Positions 42,420 through 56,166 of a stretch of 64,000 nucleotides of DNA are shown piece after piece; position 1 is the first letter of the stretch, and every line of letters begins with the position of its first letter. A program made the position numbers and the translations under genes. The notes beneath the pieces were generated by a model that worked only from the letters and a program-made list of their open reading frames with translations, was not told where the DNA came from and did not search any database. The stretch lies in assembly GCA_037903355.1 (NCBI GenBank), contig JBAJFE010000011.1, positions 2,241,001 through 2,305,000 of the forward strand, read 5' to 3'. The DNA is from Trichuris trichiura. Lineage: Eukaryota > Nematoda > Enoplea > Trichinellida > Trichuridae.

Positions 42420-45250
42420 AATTACGAATGTTTCATGTTTGCCAGCGAACGTGGAATTTCCAATTGTATGTTTGTAGTTGTCCGTTCAGTTTGCTTTGTA
42501 AACTCGAGTCCATAGTTCCTCGCAGTGTCGCCGAGCCGTTCTAGGTGGTAGATAATTTGTTTCAGCAGCTTCATTAGGCTTTGTTGTCCTTGCAGTGCCA
42601 ACGAAATCGAGTGCAACGTTCTCGGCGCTCGTTATGATTTTTGTCACCACTTATCTTCGTGTTGTTCAAATATTTTCCATCACCAGCGAGTAGGCACACC
42701 GACGTAAGAGGCGCTCATCGACTTCGCATAAGCAGGTGGGTCATTTTTGCGAACATACCAAAAATTGCTAGCTGCTTCGGTAGGGCACTGCGCTAATTAC
42801 ATTGCTTTTGTCAAACAGCAAATCTTTTGCCTCTGCCTCGATTAAAGCAACCTTGCACGTTACGCTTGACGCCTTTCGCTTTCTTTGTTGCGCTTTTTCA
42901 GCTTAAGATTGCGCTTCACGGAACAACTTAACAATCGCTCGCTTTTTAAGCCGAATAACATGGCGTCTATCGGCTGTTAGTACCTGCGCATTACAAAATG
43001 TTTGATACAGTACAACTTTGTTAATGTAACGTAGTGTCCGGGAATTCTGGTGGCATGCAGGTTGCAGGCGCGAACGCGTGTCGATAACGCATATTAGTTG
43101 TGCCTTGAACAAGGTGCATTGACGGTATTGGCTGTTGGAACGACCTTTGGACTGCTCGTCTTTTCCTAGCCGGCTGTCTTTGGGGTGAACATTCACAATT
43201 TCAGGTAGGCGTTTTGTAAATTGGTAGGTACGGCTCGAGATGCGACCTTGCCGCGCATTATATTACGTTCTGCCGTTGTGCCTTTTCCTTAGGTTTACTT
43301 TTACCCTGACTGACACGCGGTTGCACGTTTTCTTCGGTAGCAATAGGAATGACGTCTAAATGCCGTTGTCTGGTGGCAGCGTCGAAATTCGGTCAGCCCG
43401 CGCTTATGTCAACAGTTTGCCTCTTACCGCCGCCGTTGTTTGTCCTTACCTGACGTGGGCTTGTTTGCCCTTTACCAGGGGATGTAGAGGCCGTGTTGGT
43501 GTTGTTTTTTGGGGAACAGAATTGAAGGTATTTATTTCTGCCTTTCGTGCTCCCTTTCTTAGTAGCGAACGGTTGTTGCTCGCGCGCACCGGCTCTCCCG
43601 TATCATGGCAGCTCTCGATTGCCGCATCTTCAAGTACGTCTATGTTTATTTGATGTTCTGAAAGGAAGGACAGTCTTCTTCTTTCGTGCAGTTCACTAGT
43701 AGGCTGTCGAGTTGTCTACGGCACGTAGGCGGAAGGCGACTGGCCGTTCTGGGTTTCCATTGCGTGCTTTAGACTGGTTTGTTGTGTGCATGGGCGATTT
43801 TCGCCCTTCACGGCAGCCGTGACCGGTACGAAACAGGGCAACCAGAACGTTGCCGTGGCGCAACGTTTTCCTATGAAATTTTGTCGTTTTGCCCTGCAAA
43901 GGATGCCGACGACAGCGCATTCGTCCTGTACGTGTCATCGACCTCGACCGGCATGCCATTCGGTGCTCGTTTTGCGGCAAACTAGGTGCTGCCGCGCGCT
44001 GATTGTTTTCAAAATGCGCCACTTTTTGTTTCTTTGCCCTCCTGCGAAGGTATTTGCGCGCTTCCGCTCTCGTCAAAGCGGCACGTTGCACCGTCCCTCT
44101 TGGATCGATGCTGCAACCTTTTCGGAAGGCGACCGCGCCGCCGCCGCGAACTCGATATCCTCAGCATGGCGGCGTCAAGCCTGACGTTCTTGGCGATTTT
44201 TTTTCAAACCAAATCGATGCTGTCGATCTTTTCTCGTTCGGTGTCGTTTTTCCACTCGACGACAGTTTTCCTTCCCTTCGCTTTGACGCTTGCGAACGCT
44301 TCTTCCACCCTGTCCGCCTACTCGTCGTTGCAACTTTTACATCGGCTTGTTTTTTTCCCCCTTTTCCAATTTCCTCCTCTCGTTCAGTTGCCCCAAAATT
44401 GCTTCAATTTTAAAGGTTGCGCCTATATCTATCCGTGGGCACACACAACTCGTTCATGCCTGCCGCCTACGATGTAGCGAATGGCCAAATTTGCATGTCG
44501 TCTTCAGTCAGCTGTTTCGCTTTTGCGCCGCCATGCAAGCGTGCCAACATTGCTGACCTCGTTTGTGGGGCCGGAATCGTTTTTGAAAGAATTCCATCAT
44601 TGTTGGCGCTCCTTTTCGTTAAAGCTGGTCACGATTGGCGGACGCTTTTCCGCCGGTGACCGATGATTTTTGTCTAGTTTAAATCGTACGTACATTACTG
44701 TAAATGGAATGCAGGTACTTAGTGTTGAAACGCCCACGGTCGTTAGCCGCCCCCGAAATGCGTTCGCTTTCGATCATTCAAGTTGTGTTGGTCGGCGGCG
44801 GCGGCGGGCGATCGATTTCGGTCGACGGGTCCGGCTGGAAATTATACCAATGAACAATGGGATCGCTTGAACGCCACTGGCCGCAATGCCAACAATGCAC
44901 AGACCGGTCGATGAAGACGACAAGTGGGCGGCCCGCCCGTCCAACAGTGCTTATGGACGCGACTTACAAGTGACCAGCCGAACTGGTCACTTGGAAACGT
45001 TCCAACGTAGTTGTGACTGCGCTTGATGCTGCTGACAGCCTGCCTGCTGTACGGTTGTTTGTTCGGTATTGGCCTTTGCGATGGCCAACAACGTTCGCTT
45101 GTAGCCATCGTCCACCGGCTTGGCTAACCAGCACGATTTTGTACAAATGAAAGTGAGCGCCGCCACGTTTCAGCATATCTACGAATAGTGGGCTCTCCGC
45201 CAATCCAACCAAATAGACGCATAGCTGCCATGAGAGACTGCCGCATTTAA
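42420..45250 (-). CDS. Probable multi-exon gene for a disordered protein, unrecognised
   Basis: Many short segments on - have coding-like composition and end at donor-like sites. Descending: KPVDDGYKRTLLAIAKANTE (about 45125-45000); GPVDRNRSPAAAADQHNLND (about 44850-44750); DKNHRSPAEKRPPIVTSFNE (about 44690-44600); MLARLHGGAKAKQLTEDDMQ (about 44560-44480); VEEAFASVKAKGRKTVVEWK (about 44310-44215); DIEFAAAARSPSEKVAASIQ (about 44160-44085); APNGMPVEVDDTYRTNALSS (about 43980-43880); METQNGQSPSAYVP (about 43760-43715); SPGKGQTSPRQ (about 43500-43450); ATEENVQPRVSQGKSKPKEK (about 43345-43265); VQRSFQQPIPSMHLVQGTTN (about 43160-43080). Together they suggest a Gln/Pro/Ser-rich regulatory or RNA-binding protein. 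A 4E-T-like role crossed my mind but I have no firm motif. Exon limits are approximate. Confidence 0.4.
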
Positions 45251-46783
45251 CCTTTTTTTCGAAAAAACAGGAATATCCAGTTTCGATAGTTATTCTTTTA
45301 TGGCATTAGCGAGTGGGCGCGGGTAAGCTTAGTCGTTGCGAAGCCTGTACACACGTGGGAAGCTGATTGGAGCATTTTTCCCCCGAACGATCAATGTTGT
45401 ATGGAAGCACAGTTCTCGTGCATGGTGGGCGCTTACGTCAGTTGGTCTTCAACTGAACCTGTCCGCATCGATCTTTGCCTCGCGTTCATCGACAGTGCTA
45501 CGCATTTCCAAGTTGCGTTTATCTCTTTGTAAGCAGCTTTACGGCCGCCGATTGCGCCCATAAGGCAATGGTCCTTCGTATGTATATGCGCACATATATA
45601 ATAGGTGCGTAGTTGTAGTTGTCGCCTTACTGTTTGACACTTGTTTAGTTTTGCTGTCCTGTTGCGAACTGGGAATAATATGTCACGTAAGATCACCGAA
45701 GGGAATCGCCCCAAAGGAATTGCCAACGAAGATGTCCGTGGACAATTCAAGCCGTCCTCTTGCGCATGGGTGTACCTATGAGAAATCCTGTTTTCTAACT
45801 TCTCCCTAACAAGTTAGACAGAGAGAGAGAGTTTCCCTACTCGCTTGTAGTTTTGAAGCCGACTATGTTACAACGTTCGCTTTTCCGGATGCATCTCTCT
45901 CTCTTTCTCTGTTTGAGTCTCTTGAATGACGACTTGAATACTTTTGCCCTGCATGCGTCCATTTTCACAATGCCGTCGTCGTATTGGGCGCCTGTTTGCG
46001 ACGCAAAACGGCACCGAGATGCATGACTGCTTCGTGAAATGTGTCGCGCTGTCGCGGCCTCTTTCCCAAAGCGTACATTGACGACGATAGGCATTTTTTC
46101 TCTCTGTCTCTGTCTCCTATGCTTCGCAATGGTTTCGTGTCAGTGGAGCCGTACCGTCGTCTTCTGGTTCGAATGGACAAATTTCCGTCCGTTTCAAAAA
46201 TGATTCCACGGTTTTGCGTCCAAATTGGTTGTCACTTGTTGAGAGCTGAGGTTGCCGCGCGCGGCGACATCTATTACAACTTGCTCTTACACTCTCCCTT
46301 AAACCTTTATCCGTTTGCGCGGGCGGAGGGCGCCAGGAAGACCATTGTTGTGTGTGACCGTATCGGTGTTTCTCTAAGGCGTCATCGTTGAATAGGAAAC
46401 GCGCTGTTTCCGTTATAATCGCCGTGTGTGGTGGCGTCGGCGCGCACATTCCTACCGCAGCTGCGTTCCCCTCTATTCGTCGAACTTTTTTTGACCCTTT
46501 AAAGCATCTTTAGTTTTCTCTTAGTCAGTTGGTGTTTTAAGCAGTTGCGACTCTTTTGGTTGCCGACTGCTCTCCTACGGACTCTAACGTTGCTGTATGC
46601 AAGTTGACTTTAAAGTCGTCGTCGTAGTCGTCATCACTTGTTGTTGGTCGCGTAAAAACGTCGTCAAGTGAACGCTGTAAACTTTAAGCTGCATTTCAGC
46701 ACACTTCTCCGGAACGGTCATGTCACAGACGATTATTGTTAACTATCATCTGCGTACGTCTGCGGAGAGTGTCAAATATTGCA
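45251..46783. other. FNDC3 upstream region with CT/GA-rich tracts
   Basis: About 1.5 kb without a supported gene. It contains (GA)n near 45820-45830, CT-rich stretches near 45895-45910 and 46095-46115, and an alternating TATATGCGCACATATATA near 45582-45602. These probably belong to the divergent promoters of the - strand gene and FNDC3. An upstream FNDC3 5' UTR exon could lie here. Confidence 0.4.
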
Positions 46784-49700
46784 ATGACCTCAGTGGTTAA
46801 TCGTTCGGAATATGAAAGCAACTTGTACGCTGGCGTCAATGGGACAGTCAGTGGTCAGCTGGCGCCAGCCGAAAATGACGCCACAGTTAGCGGAGATGAA
46901 TGCGCTTCAATAGCCGATGCGGCGGTCAGTAGCGATTCGTCCGGTGCCCCGTGGGTGCCATTAACCAGCGTTGAATATTCATCATTAGGCGGCGGCGGTA
47001 AGAATACTTGGCCGTCAGCGGCCACTGTGTACACTGCTGCGCCAGGACCGACGCCGGCTGGCGCCGAGCAAGGCGTTCCTTGCTACCTGCCGGTGGTTCC
47101 CCCTTGGACGCAGGTGATCTGCTACGCGGCTCAGCCGCCGTGCTTTTACTTTCCCAATCTTTTGGCCAATCCGGTGCAGACAATCGCCAACGGTGGCGCC
47201 GCCAGCAACGGGCAACTGCCGTCACCTTTGCTGGAGCAGAGCGCCTATTGCGAGCGATTAACAATGAGGGATGCCTACCTAACGGCGCAACCACAGGCAC
47301 CAATGTCGACATGCAACCCGCCGTCATCGTCGTCGGCAGTGGAGTCGGCATCTTCGGTCAACATGGTGACAGCAGCCAACGTGGCAGAAGGCCAACCCAC
47401 GCAACAGCACGTGTACAGTTTTGATGGAGAAGAGAATCAGCTGTATAATCAAAGGCAGCCCGTTGTGACGGAATCAAAGTCACTTACGACAACGGTGGGC
47501 AGTGTCGACAACGACACTACTAATACTACAGTCGTTGGAGAAATGTCGGTCGTTGGTGAACAGACGATACTTGACGACGAAACAATAATTGTGGGCCAAA
47601 ATGAGAAGGATTCCAAAGTGGCATTGCCTTTAACCAGTGCCACCACTGCTGCCCCTGCCACCACCGCCAATGGGTCCCGTCCGCCTGATACTATTGGTAC
47701 AGCGACGACGGATCGTTTGTTACCGGTGACATGTAGTAGTAAAAGTAGTAGTAGTAAATCGGAGGTGAATGAACGGGCAGAAAGTGCGATTCAACCTTAC
47801 ATGGACAATCGTCAATCGACAACCAATAGCAATTGTGATCCAGTTAAAGACGCTGATGCTTCGTCGTCTTCGTCGACATCGTCGTCATCATCGTCATCTT
47901 CACCACCGCCTCCTCCTCCTCCTCCTCCCGCAGCTGCATCCGACGTTGAAGTGATGGCGGGCGCTGCTTCGGCGGGAGATCGAGAAAGTGTGGTGGCGCC
48001 TCAGCCGGCTGGAAGCAACAGCAGCAGCGCGTCCACGACCGTTTCAAGCCCGAACGTATTCAATGCGGGCGCCACCGGCGGCCCGGCCGTTTTGACAAAT
48101 GGTTTCGAACCAAACCTTCCATGCATGACGCCCATCTACGTGCACGTTAATCTTGGCCAAACTTTGTCGCTTCGGGTTGGCGACAATATCCAGCACATAC
48201 CTGGTATGAATTCGAAAATGAACTGAAAAGGATTTGTTCAATATTTTTTGATCGTTCTTCCAGGTCCCGCCACTGTACGAATGGTTAGCGAACAGAATCC
48301 ACCAATGCCTTTGTCGATGAATGTACCACCGGGTCATATTGTCCAGCAGATTGTGGACGAAAATGGAGCGTTAAGGCACGTGATTCTGTCTCCTCAAGCG
48401 CCGCCTGCTCCTCCGCCTCCCCCAATGGCTCAAACGGGTCCTTATCCGTCGTCCGGCAGAGCGCCGCCCGCTGCTGTGCTCTCCAATGGACCAGGCGGAC
48501 CGACTCTGCAATACATCCCAGTTCAAGGGACCCCTTGCGGTCAAGCGATTCATCATCCGCCGTTGACCGCGCTTCGCTTCGACGCCAATGGACAACCTAA
48601 TCCGGCAGCCGCTTTCTATTCTCCCGGCGGCGACGTATACCCGGTCTGTCACAATGGTAAGACGGCAATTCTTTTCTTTTTAAAACCCATTACGACTAGT
48701 AGCGATTTTCCCGCGCTTGTTTCCCCTCTCAAAGGCTGTCGCGACAGTTTGCTTTTGTTGACGAAAAGTCTTTTTTCTTTTAATTTTCATCTTGCCTTTT
48801 CTTATCTAGCACCGTATCGATTTTGTCCGTCGGACAGAAGCGTCGGAAAGTACAGAATGAGTCGTTACGATAGAAGGCGGCCCCATCAGGATGCCTACTA
48901 TGGTAGGAATAGTTGCGGAGGTGGGCAAAAGTGAGATTTTTCCTTTTAAGGCGGACCAAGAATGATCGACGAGAGTTTAATGCCTGTCCAAGAGGGTGCC
49001 GAGGCCACGGCAGCAACAACAGTTGCGGAAGGAAGTTGCATGGAACGAGAAGAGATGACAAAATTGGTTGAAATGTTGTCAAGAATTCAACCGCCCGAAG
49101 TATGCGAGGTGGGCATACGAGAGGCGTTGGCAAAGTGGCAACCGCTCGACTGCTCCGAAGCGGCCGCCAACGGTGGCCCGTTTCCTCAAATCGACGCGTC
49201 AGAGTTCACCTACGAGCTTATGCTTTGGGAACGTCGCGTGGACGCCAAAGTTGCCGGAAAGTACAAGTGCAGCAACAGTCAATGCGAGCAATGGATATTC
49301 GGTTTAAAGCCGGCTACCGACTACTTTGTTCGGCAAGACTTATTTTAATTCTTGTTATTACCTTTGGTCGTTAGCGACCGCCATATTGTTGAAACTTTTC
49401 TTTTTTTTCCAGATTGAAAGCATTGTTGGAAGAACGCGGTCTGCACGGCGACTTGACCGAACCGGTATCCTTTCGCACCAAGGCGACCTTCCCTGAGAAG
49501 CCTTACCCGCCGCGCGTCATTCAGCGTATGAAGACTTCGTTGCTACTACGCTGGAGCGCGCCAAATGACAACGGGTCCAAAATAATGGCTTATCTATTGG
49601 AGATGGAAGAAGAAGAAAAAGAGGGCGCCTTCAAAGAGGTCTATTCGGGACCGTTGCGACAGGCGAAAATCCAAAAGTTGCTCATGTCCACGGAATATCG

Positions 49701-52700
49701 CTTCCGACTGGCGGCCAAGAATCAATGCGGCAAAAGGTGAAATGATTTTTCATTTTGCGGTCGGCCCTTTGGGCAGAAATAATGCCGCTGGAAGGCGACT
49801 TAAAATTGCGGCGCTTTTTTTCGTTTCGCGGTCTCCGCTCGGAGCCATACGCCGCCTGGTGCGGCAACAGAGGTTGGCGCGACGGTGCCTGGCCTATCGG
49901 GCATCGTCGTTGCAAAAAAAAGATCGCCCGATTTTCCTTCATTCGCCTTGTTGGAGATGACCGGCTTTCATGGATGCTGTCCATTGCTTGGGCGACACAG
50001 CTTTGCCGATCCATCTCCACTGTGTACCTGCTTTCTTTGCTAGATCGTTCTGTAACGTTTTATGTAAGGGGATCATTTTGCCATTCAGCCTTTTAGCTCT
50101 CACAGTTAAGCTTTTTGATCATCTGTTTGCCACGTGTTTATAGCGGTTCACTTTGATACACGTGCCCAATGGTGACATTCCATCAGTGACAGCAACTTGG
50201 ATTGATAGCAATAACATTTTGCGTCTGTGACGATTTTATGCTGCTTTGCTTAGCTTTCATTTTGCATTCCAAGTTGCTGATCACATTGCAATTTCCTTAT
50301 GGATATTTTGTGTTCGCGTAACGTTTTTTCGTTACGTCGAATTGTTTCTCCTTTCCGCCTAATACTGTAAAAGACCAATTTGCTTTTTCTCTCCCCGAAC
50401 AGTTGTTAGCCGCCGATAAATGGTTCCTCGTCGTCGTCGTCGACCGAAACTGTTTGAGCAGCTGCGCTATGCATGCGTTCTCAAAGTAGCGATAGTTTTC
50501 TTACGAAGAGACGACGACGGGCACTTGTTTGCTCATTAAAAATTCGCGAATACGATTCATTATCGTGCCGTAGGCGCGACAAACATTGAAACAGGTCTTC
50601 TTTTGCTTTTCGGTAGCATTGATTTGTGTTTACTTTTTAAATGTTATGCCGACAGTTCGTTGAATGCCCGAAGGCGTATTAATTCTACAAAAATGGAGCT
50701 GCAACGGGAGCGGCTTTTCCGCAAAATCCGATCTAGCCCAATTGACGCGTCCATTTGAAAAGGTACGCTGGGCGATAGTGAACTTTTAAGTTGGCTCGAA
50801 AGAAAGTGGTTGTGACTGGACGACGGCCCGAATAAATTATTTTTAAAAAAAACGTTTGTAAGGCGGCTAGTTTTCGTCGAATCTCCGGTTTTGGTTGTTT
50901 TCAAGTAAACAAGCGTTTTTCCTCGATAGCCTAACAACATTAGGTGTAGACATTTTTCGTCGTTTAATTTCCGCGTCGTCGGTTACTGTACAGCCAAGGA
51001 ATTCGGTAGTAAATTTTTTCAATCGACTTATGCTCTACTCAATCCTTGCACTCCAGTTACGTTGACGACCTATCGTTCCTTTCCTTTTTTTAGCGACTAC
51101 AGCGAACTTTGCATAGCGTCGACCAGCGGTGCGGCGCCATGCCAGCCGGAACCGCCATGGCTGATCGAGGCAAAGGCCGACCAATTGACTCTGGGATGGC
51201 AGCGAAGCGACGCGGACGAATATCAATTGTTCATGGAGGATACGGAGAGCGGTTATGGATTTTTGCCGGCCTGCACAACGCAAGAATGCTCATACACAGT
51301 ATACAATCTGCAAAGGTGTAAGCAGTATCGTTTTCGACTGATTGCCAGCAACGAGGATGGACAAGCACCTCCGTCCGATGTAATCACCTTTTGCACGTTA
51401 CCCACTGCCCCTAGCTGCCCAGGAACGCCTGCCGTCCATGGACGGTTGCACTCCACGCAGGCGAAAATTGTTTGGAATCCGCCGAACGATTTTGGCGGAT
51501 GCGACGACGTTGATGAATATACGCTTCAAGTAAAGGAGAAATCAAGCAGCGACGGCTGGATGTCAGTATACGCGGGTGCTCAACGAGAATTCCAATTGAC
51601 CAATTTGAGTCCAGGTACAGCTTACCAGTGTCGCGTACGGTGCAAAGGCGCCGGCGGAGAGAGTCCCTTTTCCGATGTCGGTGTTTTTACCACAATGGCC
51701 GTCCATCCCGGTCCGGTCAAAGTGCCTACAATAGCCGGCAAAGTGAAAGCTACCGGTGTCCATGTTAAGTGGAATCAACCGGAAACGACCGGAGGAGCTG
51801 AAATCAAAGACTACGAGGTTGAACTGTGTTGGCTTAACGACGAGGGCGACGAACCTGACGGCGCCGCAAGGTTGACGACAGCGGACAATTTCGAACCGCG
51901 CGTAGTGTATCAAGGACCGAAAATGGAATGCAACATCCAATTATTGCTGCCTGGTAGAAGCTATCGGCTCAGGGTACGAGCTAACAACATTGCCGGACAG
52001 GGAGCTTGGTCGGAGCCGCTCAATTTCCGAACTGCGCCATCGGCACCCGACTGTCCATTGGACCTTCGGTGCATTGCATCGACAGCCAATTCGTTGCATA
52101 TTGCTTGGAATCCCCCGCTGATAATTAATGGAGCTCCAGTTGTTGAATATCGGTTAAGTAGGGCTATAGCAGGTGGCACTCGTCAACAACAACATCATAG
52201 AAAAATGTCCTATTCTTCGTCATGTTCGGCATCTTCCTTATCGTCGGCTACTACGCCTTCCTCGCCATCACCTTCCGTTGCCGATGGAGAAACCGAGTCG
52301 TCATCGTCATTTGTTGGGTAACATATATATATATTATGCTTAAGAGTTAGATTTGTTTATGCTTGGTTGCTTCAGTTGGGGCCCATTTGAATGCGTCTTC
52401 TACGGCAATGCTTTGTCGCACGAGGTGCGCTTGCTCTTACCGGACAGCGAATACGCATTCCATGTTCAGGTGGACAACGTGTTCTAACTTATTTGTTTTG
52501 CCTTATAAAATGTCGGGTCTTATAGGCTGTCAACAGCGTAGGAGTTTCACCGCCGAGTGCTCAGCTGGTCTGCAGAACGCAGCCGGGTCCACCCGGCTGT
52601 CCGGTGAACCTAACGGCGGAACCGTTGTCGCTTTACGAGGTTTATTAATTTGTTAGCTTTCCGACGCGTGCTTAATTTCAATTTTTTTTCTCTTCTAGAT

Positions 52701-55700
52701 CCTTTTGACCTGGGAAGCTCCGGTCGACCACGGGCGCCCCGTTGTCAGTTATAATTTGGAGGTGATTCCTTGCCCCGACGATCGCCCGTCGCCTGTGGTT
52801 GTTCCCGCTGACATCTTAAGCTATACATTCGACAGTTTATTGCCGGAGACGTCCTACAGGTTGGTATTATTAATTTGAACTTGGAAGCCCTTATATTGCG
52901 CAGCACGCGCGCGTTTAGGTTCCGGGTTCAAGCGTGCAATGAATGTGGCGTTGGACCGTATGCGGTTCCGATACGTGCCGTAACGCTGTCTCCTCCTCCA
53001 GTTGCCCCATTGCTGGAGTTGGCCAGCGCTGGTCACAACTTTTTGAAATTGAAATGGTCCGACCATCGACGTAGCGCAGCTGACGACGGCGGCCGAACTT
53101 ATTTTGTGGAAATGGAAAATCGACTTGGTGGTCACTCGCCCGTCTACGAAGGTCCAGCGAAGAGTTGCAAGGTGCCGCGCCTTACGGAGAACACGGCGTA
53201 CACGTTTCGCGTCAGAGCTTCATCGAAGAACGGCGGTATGGGCGCTTGGTCGGATCCGGTCCAGTTTTGCACCGGTCGCACGCCTCCACCCGCACTCAAA
53301 GGTAGGAACAATTGCGCCCGCCGCGAATTATTGTCATTTTTTGCAACAACAAAAAAACATTTTAGCTCCGATTCGAATTGTCGACGTGGCGGAAACTACG
53401 GCGGCCGTTGAATGGTCGACGGTGAAAATGTCGTTGGGTGAAGGTGACAAGTTGGCCTATGCCGTGGAACTTCGTCACGCGCTGGCTCACGGCGGTCGTT
53501 TCCTTGAAGATGTCAAATTGGTAAGGCTCTTTTTTTAAAACCAATTTCGCGTAGGGTGGTGGCGCGCTATTTTCCCAAAGGAAAAAGAAGTCGTTTCAAC
53601 GTAGGCGACCTTTATGTTATTCAAGCCAAAAACCGGTTGATCGTAAAAGCCTAAAGCGCGTGCGCGCGCGCGAAACTTCTTACTTGCAACAATTGCAATC
53701 GTTTGCAAAGGAAAATGGCGTTGGCCTTTTTTCCATTTGCTCTCTCTCTCCTATATCTTGACGCAGTTTCGATAAGAAGGTGACGGCGACGCAAATGGCG
53801 ACCGTTTGTTTTGCTGCCGCTTGATTTACGTTCGTTTGCTCAATTCTTTTTTTTTCCACCAACTTCGGCCAATGTGCGTGTGACGGCTTTGGCTATTCTA
53901 AGAAGCGGAATCGAGTGATGACATTTACGTTTTTCTAAACTTTGCCCACCGCGCCGTATCAGTAGAATTAGAAAGCCTAAGCACGTCAAACCTTTTTTGC
54001 AAAGTGGATTAGGCGCCTATCAACGCATTGCTAAGTATGTGACGTCACGTCGTCACCAAGTTGAGCTTATTTGTCCGTAAGCCCTAACCGCGCCTTTTAT
54101 TAAAATTTTACTGTACCCACCAGTGTTTCCCTAAGGGCGAACGATCGCACTTTCTTCTTGCATATACATATACCAGTGCAAGCTGGGTTTAGTTCGCGTT
54201 TAAACTCTAATAAACGGCTTTTTTAAAACTTTCCTAACTCAGTCCATAGCAATCGTAACAACGTAACTATATCATTACCTTTTTAAAAAATGGGTTGAAA
54301 ATACTGTGAAGCGGAAAATTTGCATTGTTTTGTTATTTTGTAGAAACTCTACGAGCTTTGTCTTATAATAAATTGTTGCGGCGGTACAGACTCTTTGCTA
54401 CAAAAACTTTGCGAAAAGTGTTATCCCAAGGTTAAGTATTCGTTGTTAAATGCGTAGCGCTTCCACTGGAGCGATTGATTGACGTTTCGGCCGATCGTTT
54501 TGTTCCAAGTGAACAATTGTTTCTTTCCAGTACATTTGTCTTCCGAACTTTCTTTGTCTCTCTTCGCAACGGCGCACCGTCATTGCTCCTACTTCGGACG
54601 GACGTTTTGTTTTCGTGTTCTGCAACTTTTTCATTCGCGTTTCCGTTGCCTCCAACGGTAAGGCTTGTTTGCGTAACTGGGCCATTCCACGGCAGTAAGC
54701 AAAGTTGCAACTCCGCAACGCTTCGATTGCAACTGAGCTATTCAACACTGGATCGCCACCGCACCTTTTATTGCGCTCACATTATCAATGGCTGTGCACA
54801 TTTTGTTCTTCCGCTAAATTGCTCCGTTAAGTGGGAGCTTATTTGTCCCTATTTTGAAAATGACGAACGCGCGCGTGCTGCCTACCGTAGGCGAGCGTCT
54901 AATAGCAGTTGCCGCATGTGAAATGTTATAGGACGGAAACTAGCGTGTATGTGTCTTTGTCAGCTGGGTGAGCGGTTGGTTTTCTTTTTTCCATCCGTTT
55001 TATGCTAAAATTTACGGCCGTTCGCTCGACGCTTCTCTGTATGCCGAATCTTTCTTGATTACACGTCAGCATTTCGCTTTCTCTTAGCGAAACTGCTTCC
55101 ATCAGCTATGCATTAAAAACGTCAGGAAACTGTCTGTTCGGAAATAAAACATTTCATCATTGCGACTATCGATAGCATGTGTCCTTCCGCTGCTGGTCAA
55201 TTGGCCAACTTAAGGGAATTGATCGTTGAAGAAAGTCTGAATGGAAAATGTTCAGCAACGTTAGATAATCGTACGGCCAATCATCATCGATCAATGTACA
55301 AGTTGTACTTGTTTTCTTTGTCCTTACAAGTTTAGGCGCAGTTTTCTCACAAACAGGTCTTCCAGTACGCACAAATTGTCTGTCCTCAATACGAGCGCGT
55401 TTCAATTTTGCGGATGGCTATTTGTCAAATGAATAAGCGTCCGTTCGACCTTCTTTGATTTGTCAATACGTCACACTTGACGTTCTACCAGATATTGTCC
55501 GCAAAAGTTCAAGGAGGTTGATTTCTGTCGGGCAAAAAGTGGCGTATTTCGGGTGTTTTCAAACATTTTTACGCCGACTCTTTCTTGCAAGCGCGGGCAT
55601 TTTTTTTCCATTGGTTGGACTTTTGTCGACGCGCAATGGTCCATTATTTGCATGAAGCGCTTTCTTGCAAGACGGAAGGCTTTGCGAACTCTTTGCAATG

Positions 55701-56166
55701 GCACAATTGTTAAAACGGTTCAATTTTTCAGCTACAAAGAGTACCCTGTGCCACGTACACATTTTCGCAGCTCCATCCGGGCGTCACTTATGCGGTGCGC
55801 GTCAACGCTGTTCGCCTTTGCCCCACAAGTGAGCAGCAAAAGTCGGATGGCTTCCTTGAAGTTCCAGGTCCGTCGTCAACAGCCGTTTTCACTACCCTCG
55901 CTAGTCCCGTGCGAAATAGGTAAAGATATAAAGCATGATTTTCATTTTCAAGTTGAACAACAGAATTAGGCAATATTTCTCTTTCTTTTTAAAGAACGTC
56001 GGAAGTCACATCCGCTGCTACGCTTTCTTCCGAAGGAACCCAGTTGACCAAAGGAAGCTATCGTGGCCTGACGGACAATCAGTTCGCCTGGGTGATTCTT
56101 ATCGGTTTCACGTTGGTTGCTGGAGTCATTGCTTACATCATCGAAAAAGTGATTGCCGGAAATTGA
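46784..56166 (+). CDS. Fibronectin type III domain-containing protein 3 (FNDC3A/B-like)
   Basis: Thirteen exons: 46784-48203, 48264-48656, 48810-48902, 48951-49332, 49413-49736, 51094-52317, 52376-52469, 52526-52639, 52699-52859, 52919-53301, 53366-53520, 55732-55919 and 55995-56166. The frame closes exactly at 1700 residues, longer than the roughly 1200 of vertebrate FNDC3. The first 473 residues are disordered with poly-Ser and poly-Pro tracts. The FNDC3 N-terminal signature follows: MNVPPGHIVQQIVDENGALR then HVILSPQAP. About nine fibronectin III repeats come next (WSAPNDNGSKI, WNPPNDFGG, WNQPETTGG, WEAPVDHGRP). The C-terminus is a tail anchor (WVILIGFTLVAGVIAYIIEK), as in vertebrate family members, which sit in the ER or Golgi membrane. 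Exon 4 ends at a GC donor (CG|GCAAGA). Intron 11 is 2.2 kb. Confidence 0.93.
47860..47935 (+). repeat. Poly-Ser/poly-Pro coding microsatellite in FNDC3 exon 1
   Basis: A run of TCG/TCA serine codons is followed directly by CCN proline codons, encoding about a dozen serines then nine prolines. It is in frame and translated. Such tracts vary in length between individuals and species. Confidence 0.8.
53656..53672. repeat. Alternating GC tract in FNDC3 intron 11
   Basis: GCGCGTGCGCGCGCGCG is a 17-bp alternating purine-pyrimidine run, the type of sequence that can adopt Z-DNA. No function is implied. Confidence 0.6.

Noticed and set aside
43986..44477. 163-codon frame on + strand
   Set aside because: It lies over the coding-like - strand segments, has no motif or splice support, and is most likely their shadow in GC-richer sequence.
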